A stretch of 64,000 bases of DNA, from positions 97,358-161,357 of the forward strand of contig JAMQCK010000029.1 of NCBI GenBank assembly GCA_024196135.1, given 5' to 3'. Within the stretch, counting starts at the first letter, position 1, and every line of letters starts with the position of its first letter. Under the pieces are notes generated by a model, which ran no database searches, had not been told where the DNA came from, and saw only the letters and a list, made by a program, of their open reading frames with translations. Made by a program: the position numbers and the translations under genes. Source of the stretch: Pleurotus ostreatus/Saccharomyces cerevisiae fusant (Eukaryota > Opisthokonta). Below, piece by piece: positions 55,725 through 64,000 of the stretch.

Positions 55725-57147
55725 GGCGGACTGTGGATATGTATGAGTAGCCGATATGGATGAAGTCCGACCAACGTACAGGAGCAGATACACCGTCAAG
55801 AGCAAGAGGTTTACAGAAGTCTCAAGAGTCGGTGGCGGTCGGAAACGGAGACGCGTGTCATCCATGCGAGTTAGTCGTAATGAGCGGCCATGTGAGCCTA
55901 CATAGAGATAACGTTCCCTTGGCTTGCGAACGATAGGCGATACGGTACCGTCGCGCATTGCAAGCCTTCCAGGTCTAGATCAGCATTCAATCGCAGGTAA
56001 GCTTTGCGTCGTTTCAGTCTGTCGGCGGGTCACGGAAGTGAGGAAGCATGACAATTGAGCGGATCCCTTCGAGAAGAGTCTCCCTTGAAAGCATATGAAA
56101 GAACGACCTGCCGTCCGGAAGGAAGATTTGGAGACGGTGCCGGGGTTGCGCTCGAGCACAAGCACGGAATTGAACCATTCGGGACTTGCCGATCAGCGGC
56201 TTACGCGATCACGGGACACAGCGTGACGTGACCCGCACTCATAAATGACATCGACGCGCCTTGAACTACGCTTTCATCTTCTTTGTTCTCTTGCCCTTCT
56301 GCATGCATATGATCATATTCTCATACTTCTTGATGACAGCACTCGGAGGGGCTCTACGGAGAAAAGGAGAGGCGGTAGCTATGCTTCATCAGATCACTCA
56401 TGCTCAGTGCATATACCCACCTCGATTTCGCGTATAACATCACAATTGTCCAAAGTAGGCCAATTTCGTATTCTGCACCGCATCCTGGAGGCTCACGCTC
56501 ATTTTAATCATCAATCAGCCATCCCCTCATTCGTTTCGAGGAGCACCCTATTCACAACCTGGAGACCAGGACGCCTGACTCTTCTGGCCTTCAATCATGT
56601 GGTTTGTCACGTCTCCTCCTTCGCTACAACATCTCACCCCTTGCCAGCGCAACTGAGCCCGACCCAATATTGAGGCTTGCAAAATCGCAATAGACAACAT
56701 CATGACTGCTGGGCGGCGCCATTGACGGCCAACCGATCAGTACGACTGCGGCAGGGAGCATTCTGAGCTCACTCGTTCCGCTTTGGTTCCGCTAGACCGA
56801 AAGTATGGCAGCTGGAATCAACAGACTCCATAGGCCCGTGACTGGTGAGTAATGTGCTGACAACGGAATCTTGTGCGGACGCTGACTATGCCGCTCACAG
56901 AAGCATACCTCCCTGCTCGCTCGTAGGTGCACTACTTCTCCCAGAAAAACAGAGACTGTAGATCCTGGCGATAGACGGTGCATCAGCATTTGTGGCACCG
57001 ACGACAAAGGGAAAGCCGAGTTCGGTCACGTTGCGGAGGAATGCGCGCCTTGGTTATGACCGCCGATCACGTAATTCGCCGCGTGGAAGGTCAAATAAAG
57101 CGCCCATTGCGCTAGCTCCCGTGAGCATCGCCCCTGTCCGAATCAAA
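55725..57147. other. Intergenic, divergent promoter region
   Basis: No gene supported. An open frame at 56245-56673 has no recognisable domain and poor coding character. The part next to 57147 is the promoter of the glutathione reductase gene. Confidence 0.5.
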
Positions 57148-59024
57148 ATGGCATCGCGAGTGCTGACGCGCCTTTCCTTTCCTTCATCTCGCCCAATAGC
57201 GTCACCTTCGGCACTCGCGTCCCAACGCCTTTACCAGGTTCGTGTAGCCTTTCAAGCGATGAATTCTTGCTGAATAGCGAGAAGATACGACGAGCGCTTA
57301 GCACTATGCCTCCCATCGGACCGATACACGACAAGCCTTCAGGGAAGTATGACCTGGTCATCATCGGCGGCGGGAGTGGTGGTAGTGGCTTCTCGGTGCG
57401 TGAACAGAGCTTCGTGCGCGCGAATCCGACTGACTGATCGGACAGCGGCGCGCGGCTTCGTACGGGAAGAAGGTCGCGCTCGTCGAGATGACCGATCGTC
57501 CCGGAGGCACTTGTGTGAACGTCGGTGAGCGCTAGAGACACCCCCCGCTACTTCTGCTGACTCGCCTTTAGGCTGCGTACCCAAGAAGGTTCGGACACCT
57601 GATTCATGCTCCATTCCCCCACTCACGCCTCCCCCAGCTGATGTGGCATGCCGCCGACCTCTTCGAGAAGTTCCACAACCACGCCAAGGGGTACAAGATG
57701 ACCGGTGGCGAGAACACCGTCTTCGACTGGTCCTCCTTTGTCGAGCAGCGTGATGCGTACATCCGCCGCCTCAACCAGATCTACGCGACCAACTGGGCCA
57801 AGGACGGCGTCGAGTACCACAAGGGCTACGGCCGCCTCCTCTCCAAGAACCAGGTCGAAGTCGAGCTCGAGGACAAGTCCAAGTACGTTCTCGAAGCCGA
57901 CCACATCAACATCGCCACCGGCGGCTACCCCATCATCCCCTCCGAGGACAAGATCCCCGGCGCGTCGCTCGGCATCACCTCGGACGGCTTCTTCGAGCTC
58001 AAGGAGCAGCCGAAGCGCGTCGTCGTCGTCGGCGCGGGCTACATCGCCGTCGAGCTCGCGGGCATCTTCAACGCGCTCGGCACGCAGACGCACCTGCTCA
58101 TCCGCGGCGACACCGTCCTGCGCACGTTCGACGAGACGATCCAGCAGACGCTCACGCCGTGGATGGAGAAGACGGGCGTGAACATCCACCGCCAGACTCA
58201 CGTCACGCGCGTCGAGGGCACCAAGGGCGGCCCGCTCACCGTGCACACGGACAAGGGCGACAAGATCGAGACCGACGTCTTGTTGTGGGCGATTGGCCGG
58301 CGCGCGATGACGAGGAACATTGGCTTGGAGGAGGTCGGTGTCAAGACGGATGAGAAGGACTACGTCGTGGTCGACGAGTACCAGGTCTCGTCTGTGCCCA
58401 ACATCACGTCCATCGGTGATGCGCAAGGCAAGGCGGAGCTCACGCCGGTCGCTATTGCTGCCGGTCGCCGCTTGGGTAACAGGCTCTTTGGCCCTCCCGA
58501 GTTCAAGGACGACAAGCTGAGCTACGACGATATCCCGACGGTCGTCTTCTCGTGAGTAATCGTGCCCCTTCCCGATGCTCTTCCCTAACCCCTCGCAGCC
58601 ACCCGCCCATTGGCACGACCGGTCTCACCGAGAAGCAGGCTCGCGAAAAGTACGGCGACGAGAACATCAAGATCTGTACGTCGAGCTCCTCCCCTACTTG
58701 CGACCTTACTCACCCCTCCTCAGACAAGGCCTCCTTCCGCTCCCTCTACTTCTCCATGGTCGACGAGGACCACAAGGAGCCCACGGTACACAAGCTCATC
58801 TGCGCCGGCCCTGAGGAGCGCGTTGTCGGCATCCATATCCTCGGCATGGGCAGCGATGAGATCATGCAGGGCTTTGGCGTGGCAGTCAAGATGGGTGCGC
58901 GCAAGCAGGACCTGGACGCGACGGTGGCTATTCACCCAACGTCGGCTGAGGGTAAGCTTACTTGGTCATTGCTTGTAGTGGGATGTTTACTGAATTCTTC
59001 ACAGAGCTTGTCACGATGCGCTGA
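57148..59024 (+). CDS. GLR1: Glutathione reductase, probable dual mitochondrial/cytosolic
   Basis: FAD enzyme reducing glutathione disulphide with NADPH. Core signatures are YDLVIIGGGSGGSGFS (FAD site), GGTCVNVGCVPKK (redox Cys pair, assembled across an intron), VVVVGAGYIAVELAGIF with LLIRGDTVLR (NADPH site), NITSIGDAQGKAELTPVAI and the C-terminal catalytic His-Glu in AIHPTSAEELVTMR. The core starts at the ATG at 57306 (MPPIGPIHDKP). An upstream ATG at 57148 begins a typical presequence (MASRVLTRLSFPSSRP...) that joins in frame through a short intron (44 or 47 nt from 57238) to RRALSTMPPIG, which fits a mitochondrial form, as known for yeast GLR1. The cytosolic form is about 480 residues. It converges with NmrA gene 2, 137 bp apart. 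Confidence 0.93.
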
Positions 59025-59161
59025 ATACGCCAGAGGCGCTTGCCTGGGTAGAGTACAGTTACGCGCCACACGGATGTTCCACTGTGGCACTAGATTTGAG
59101 ATGTAAATAGAGATGCAGAGAAGGTTGAAGTGTATAATATAGGACAATTGTCCTCGTCAAG

Positions 59162-60331
59162 TTACTGAGCGGCCGCGAAAGCTGGATGCCCTTGAATATA
59201 CTCCTCCCAAGTCGTGAGCGGCTCGTCGACAAGCTGGAGGAATATCAGCTTGGGAAAATACGGTAGGAGCAATTCTTCACTCACCGACTTGCTCCAGTCA
59301 AGCTTCTCGCCCCCGTAGTAGCCAAACTCATACACAAGTTGCATGTTCTGCAGCATTTCTTCCTGGATCGGCTCAGGTAAACCCATTGACGCCAGGATGC
59401 CCTTGAAGGCCTCATTCGGCAACCGTTGGAAGGCCACATCCTTACCCGCCGCAGGGTAGATCTTTTTGAAAGCGTCAAGTATCTCCAGCGGCGTCGTATA
59501 CCCCGTCGCGCCGTAGACGCGCTTTCCGAGTACCTCCTCGCGCTTCAAAAACATCGCCTTCACGAACTTGCCCGTGTCGCGCTCGGCCGCGAAGAGCGGG
59601 ATAGGCGCGTCCTCGGGCATGGGCATGGCGAACTGCCACTTCCCGTTCTGGCCGGCGCGAAGGTTCTGGCCGGGGATGTTGGACATGTAGAAGCCGGGGA
59701 GGAAGAAGCTGGCGGGAATGCCAAGCTCGCGGATGTACTCCTCGACTGCGGCCTTGCTGTCGAAGTGGTGGACTTGGGATAGGACGCCGTTTGTGACTAA
59801 GGGAAGTATTGGTCAGGCGAGGAATGCAAAAGATGTCGTGAGTAAACGTACGCTTGTTCACATTGAGCAGGCTGCTCCAGACGAGGTGCTGAACGTTTTC
59901 TTCCTGATGATGCTGTTTAGAACCCGACGGGACCGGAAGAAAAGAGCTGGAATCGGAGCGTACCTTACACGCATCAGCGATATTCTTTCCCTGGGCGACT
60001 TCTTTGTCGCCGCTCAAGGTGTCCCAGAAGTTGGTAACCCCGAAGACACCATGCGCGCCTCTGAAGGCTTCGCGTAGGGAATTCTTGTCGTTCAAGTCGG
60101 CCTGCGCGTCGTCAGGAATTGCAACAGCCATCAGCGATGAAGAGATGGGCTTACAGAGACGACTTCAGCGCCCTTGGCAGCCAGCGCTCTCGCGCTGTCT
60201 TTGGTCACGTCGCGCGTCACTGCGCGGACGGAGAACTTGCTGGATGCAGCAGCGTCGCCGAGAATGCTGTTGACGACGGAGCCTCCTTGCTTGCCAGTGG
60301 CACCGAGGATGGTAAGAATACGCTTGGACAT
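59162..60331 (-). CDS. NmrA-like family protein 2
   Basis: Paralogue of the gene at 52555, same exon plan, roughly 320 residues. MSKRILTILGATGKQGGSVV holds the Rossmann motif; then AVRAVTRDVTKDSARAL, FGVTNFWDTLSGDKE, QGKNIADACK, ENVQHLVWSSLLNV, HFDSKAAVEEYIREL, ASFFLPGFYMSNIPGQ and VDEPLTTWEEYIQGHPAF. No catalytic SDR Tyr-x3-Lys is evident, so a redox-sensor or regulatory role is more likely than an enzyme. Its TATAAAA (60409-60415) is 78 bp upstream of the ATG. It converges with glutathione reductase, an NADPH consumer, which is suggestive for an NADP(H) sensor but may be chance. NmrA 1 and 2 frame an F-box gene and GLR1. Confidence 0.88.
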
Positions 60332-61860
60332 GTTGTGCACGGACGGGAAACTTGTCGGGAGGTGTAGAGCGGTGGGAATGAATGTTTGGAAGACATCGTC
60401 GCCCAGGGTTTTATAGCGTGGCTCGCCGGCGTTGTCTGGAGCGCGCGCCACCCCGGAGGTTGCTTAGAAGGCTGCACGGCGGGGCGGCATGAGTACGCGG
60501 CGGTTAAATTGACCTCATGGTCGCCTCCAAGGCCCTCCCAAGGCTGGTAAACGTGTTAGTCACCCCCTCAAGCAGGCCGGGTAAATCGAGTTGAAGACGT
60601 CAGCACGAATAGTCATAACATCTGGCAGTATTCAAGCAGAGTATGCGAGAACAGTAAGGAATTATTTTTGTGGTATGTTGTTCCTAGCATGTGGTGCGGG
60701 CAGCAGTGGTGGTCATAGCCCAAGTTCGAACAAGGCGTGTCACTGTAAGATCTCAACCGCACGCGGTCACGTGACAGCGCCACGCAACGCCACAAAATGG
60801 TAGGAAATCGGTTCCGAACCTCGTTTGTCCCGCGCCGCCCATGGTATGGTACCGGTCACAAAGGTCCCAGGAGGTATCATCCGCAACGCTAGCGCAAACG
60901 GCATAGGATGAATAACGATCTCAAAAGCTATCGCTAATTGGTGTACAGACACTCGCCCCAAATGTCGCTGTCCGGGGGCTGCTCAATGCTCTGCAGATTC
61001 TCGCGTACCATCCTCTGTTCGTCGCCGTATAGATCCTCCTCCGAAATTGATAATGTATGTACCCATGTCGAACGGGGAAATACAGTAACAAGGTTTCACT
61101 GAGTTGGAGAGATGAAGCAGAATCTAATCACTCGACGCCGGTGTCTTGCGAAGGCGAGCGCAAACATTGTCAGGGGGCGTAGGCATTGCTTGCCCTCATA
61201 GCACTCCGTGAGGCGTGGCAGCGTATGGTGCATCCAAGGGAGACGGAATGGCTAATGAAGGATGGCACGATCGCCAGACTGGGGGATTGGAAGACGGATT
61301 TGCCCAGCATACGATAAGTTGGAAGCTTGAGAGGTGAGTTGGACTTCTGCCCAGCACTGAAGATGTGCAGACAACGCAACATCGATTGACCGCAACTGTA
61401 GACCCTCTCTGTGGCAACAACAGACGCACCATACGATGGCCACAGCCGTAACCTCCATGAATGGAAATCGAGGCGAAACTGTGCATATTAATGAACATAT
61501 CCTATTGTATTCCGAACAATAAGCATTCGACGACGAAAGGACGATTCGAGGCGGCCAGGGTATTTTAGGACATCGATTCCAGGGTCAGGGGCGAGCGTCT
61601 CAAGAGATGAAGAGCGATACAAAGGGAGGAGAACAAGCCGAGGCCTGAAAGGCCTTTGTGAACGGAGTGGCGCGTGTGGTCACAAAGAGCGACACGCGTG
61701 GGCTGAGCGTGCAGCGTCGGGCTGCATATAAGAAGGGTCGTCAATGAGATGCTCGCCACTCATAACCCTCACCACACACCGATACCTCCGCCATCCGCGC
61801 CTGCTCCGTCCGCAACCAGTCTGTTCCATCCGCGCCCAACCCACCCCACCCACGCCCAGC
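60332..61860. other. Intergenic region
   Basis: Contains the NmrA 2 TATA element at 60409-60415 and a TATAAG at 61727, upstream of the next gene. The intervening 1.3 kb shows no gene or repeat I can support. Confidence 0.5.
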
Positions 61861-62485
61861 ATGCCACGAAGCTTCATCGAGAGCTTGGAGTCCTTCGCCG
61901 CAGAGACCGGCGTCAGGTTCGAGATCGACGAGCGCCTCGCGGACGTGGAAGCTGGGCCGGCCAGAATCATCTTCGTCGCGCGCACGGCGAGCGTGCATGC
62001 GTCCATGCTTCACGACGTCGAGGTCACTGTGCGGGATGTGACCGGTGCGACGCTGGCGAGACATCGTCTATCTGCCAGGGCGGCGTTCTTGAAGGTGAAC
62101 ATCGCGTCGGTGCCAGGGCCTGTGAACATTGGCGTATGGTGAGTATGCAGGGAGGCTCGAGAGATGACGATGCTCACCTAAGCGTAGGCAGACATCCGGG
62201 AGCGTAGTCGAGATGATCGAGATCCCAAGGCGAGGGATCCGAGTTAGGTCTGGGAGTGCAGAGAAGGCTGATGGGGTGGCCGCGAATGCGCTCCGCATTA
62301 GGCCGCAAGACAAAGGCGCGCTGCAGGTCCTGCATACGCTGCTAGCGGGGATCACGGCATCGTTGCAGGCAATGATGACCTTCCCAGAGCAGGCATGGGA
62401 CTGGGAGATCTGCCCGGAACCGTCTCATGGGAGGGGACAGACGACGAGGATGGGTGCTCGCGCCCGCGGGCTGCCGGTGGTTTGA
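61861..62485 (+). CDS. Small hypothetical protein
   Basis: Two exons (61861-62138 and 62188-62485, 49-nt intron) join in frame to 191 residues. No family recognised. The N-terminal half looks like an alternating beta structure (RIIFVARTASVHAS, DVEVTVRDVTGATLAR, AFLKVNIASVPGPVNIGVW); the C-terminal half has a helix (ALQVLHTLLAGITASLQAMM) and ends in a basic tail. No signal peptide or membrane segment. The CT-rich leader and TATAAG about 130 bp upstream support a real promoter. It might be a small lipid- or protein-binding fold, but that would be a guess. Confidence 0.6.
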
Positions 62486-63721
62486 TTCGATCATGTCCAT
62501 TGTCATCGCCATCTACCTAAGATACCTTATATACCAGCAGTACTAATACGATATGTCAGTAATTATAGAGACCGCAGAAGTTCGCCTACGCACCTTGAAG
62601 GGACCATATACCCTCAAGTCGCTGTTCAACGCAGTGACCCTCAGTCGGCAGATAACTCCAGCGCCAGGCGTAGCGACGCGCTTGTAAGTGCCGCACTCAG
62701 AGAAAATTTAGACCCAGAGAGCCTGTGGGGAACACTCCATCTCAATGCGCAGGCTTAATCTGCTTTTTATCTGCAAGCCGCGCAACGCGCTGACCTCCAT
62801 GTAAACGTTCGGAGGGCAGTTCTCGAGCGGAAACAGTTGCATTGCCCTGCCCAACGGCGAGAATGAGTGAATAGTAGGCATAGAGCTCGATTTGAGCTCG
62901 TGTCGCGATATTGCCCAAGTTCGAGATGACGGCGGGAGCAGAAGAGGACATTCCCTTTGCTTGCCTTCCAAAAGAGGAAAGCCTTGTCCTGGCTCCGACC
63001 TCCATGTTCGTCACGCCTTCATTGAAACAATACTGTTTGCCCGTCGCGAAAGGACGAAGGACTCGGGACCTCACAAGATATCGAGGCAGCGCTCATCGCT
63101 CGCGCGTGGTACCCTCACTGCGAGCTCGATTATCAGGTCCATCAGATGAGGGATGAAGCACCGAAGCGGCTGCGGGCTTCAAGCTTCAAGGCTCATGAAT
63201 ATGAACAACACGTAACTCTACCTGCAAGTCATGACAACAAGTCGGCTTGGACCACGCACACTGCTCGTGGTCCGACTCGTGTTTCTTACAGCGTGCAAAC
63301 CTGCTCTGGCACTCGCGACCTGCCATGTCTTCTCCACCTTGCCATCATCCAGATGCGCGTTGCTATAGAAAATTGCATAGCGGTTGGTGGTTTCGGTGAG
63401 CCTCATCTTCCCATCTTCACAAGGCTCTAAGGATTCTGACTTTTTCGGCGGTCGCAGGTAAAGTCTACCGCGCTCGAGTGACGAGCGATCCGGCAGGTGG
63501 ACTCGTCGCTGTCAAGAAGTCTCGCATGACGTGCTACGCCTCCATGGTCAAGAATCCGATGTTGCGCCACGAAGCGTGCGCGATGATAGAGTTGCGAGGT
63601 GAGTGTCGAGCCCACTTGATCACGCAGCGTCTCTTCAGCTTCTCCCCTCCCTATTCTATGCTCAGGTCTGTCAGAAGTGGTGGTTAGGGGGCGAGTCTGC
63701 CTCCACCGCGTGAAGGAGTTG
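62486..63721. other. No supported gene
   Basis: Short frames on both strands only. A plus-strand frame near 63450-63600 (TSDPAGGLVAVKKSRMTCYASM) reads like a kinase beta-strand with VAVKKS preceded by an intron-like acceptor, and could be a remnant of a protein kinase N-lobe, but nothing else supports it. Confidence 0.4.
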
Positions 63722-63757
63722 CCTTATTGGTAAATCATGGTTGATTCACCAATTAGG
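63722..63757. repeat. Imperfect 36-bp palindrome
   Basis: CCTTATTGGTAAATCA and its near reverse complement TGATTCACCAATTAGG surround a short centre (TGGT). It may be a transposon end or a hairpin structure. Confidence 0.65.
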
Positions 63758-63833
63758 AAGGTGCTTACTTGGGAAGTATGTTCCCACGGTCGTTCCCGTA
63801 CTATACTGTACATACACACTCTTTTCTCTTCCC

Positions 63834-63866
63834 TCAGTCGCTATTCCCATAGCAGGAAGACTGAGG
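63834..63866. repeat. 33-bp direct repeat, copy 1
   Basis: Begins TCAGTCGCTATTCCC and ends GGAAGACTGAGG; it is repeated exactly 113 bp downstream (63947-63979). The ends CAGTC/GACTG are themselves inverted. Confidence 0.85.
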
Positions 63867-63912
63867 GTGAGCTCTACTTTATCTGTACTTACTGTACACT
63901 AACGTTACCTTA

Positions 63913-64000
63913 GTCTTGCGCTCCCTGCGCTTATTTAGGTATGAATTCAGTCGCTATTCCCATAGCAGGAAGACTGAGGTCTTGCGCTCCCTGCGCTTAT
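63913..64000. repeat. Nested direct repeats at window end
   Basis: GTCTTGCGCTCCCTGCGCTT(AT) occurs at 63913-63934 and again at 63979-64000, where it directly abuts the second 33-bp repeat (63947-63979). The array runs off the window, so its full extent is unknown. Confidence 0.8.

Noticed and set aside
63450..63600. Kinase-like VAVKKS fragment
   Set aside because: No glycine-rich loop, catalytic HRD or DFG motif nearby; too little to call a kinase.

Overview
This window reads as nuclear DNA of a filamentous basidiomycete, probably an Agaricomycete. The genes are split by many short introns of about 45-70 nt with GT...AG ends, the coding DNA is GC-rich, and the content is typical: an F-box/leucine-rich-type gene expansion, a fungal Dicer, HHE hemerythrins, NmrA-like proteins and a large-subunit catalase. 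I assembled exon structures by eye from splice sites and protein family continuity. No tRNA, rRNA or CRISPR array was found.

Layout. 0.2-5.5 kb: cytosolic tryptophanyl-tRNA synthetase (minus), divergent from a tandem triplet of MIF/tautomerase-family genes (plus). 5.8-7.3 kb: an F-box gene (minus). 7.3-9.4 kb: a possible broken gene and no other convincing gene. 9.4-11.9 kb: two tandem HHE hemerythrin genes. 12.1-13.9 kb: a secreted protein of unknown function. 15.2-17.7 kb: a large-subunit catalase with TATA and CRE-like sites. 17.9-22.4 kb: a Dicer-like ribonuclease. 22.9-32.8 kb: five consecutive F-box genes, one with an internal stop codon and one with a likely frame slip at a G9 tract. 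32.8-41.4 kb: a gene-poor stretch. 41.4-43.1 kb: a Ser-rich disordered protein. 43.1-46.8 kb: low-complexity DNA. 46.8-48.4 kb: a seventh F-box gene. 48.8-49.3 kb: a 0.54-kb element with terminal inverted repeats (MITE-like), next to a PI-PLC X-domain protein gene (49.4-51.0 kb). 51.6-52.2 kb: a fourth, divergent MIF gene. 52.6-60.3 kb: two NmrA-like genes flanking an eighth F-box gene and glutathione reductase. 61.9-62.5 kb: a small unknown gene. 62.5-64 kb: short repeats and a palindrome at the window edge.

Themes. Several genes bear on redox or stress chemistry: catalase, glutathione reductase with a probable mitochondrial presequence, two hemerythrins with probable presequences, and two NmrA-type proteins that may sense NADP(H). 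Local duplication dominates the region: MIF x3+1, hemerythrin x2, NmrA x2, F-box x8. No defined new multi-gene system can be claimed. The most notable signals are the decaying or evolving F-box array, the MITE carrying a perfect CRE octamer just upstream of the PLC gene, and the intron-sharing but active-site-divergent fourth MIF gene.
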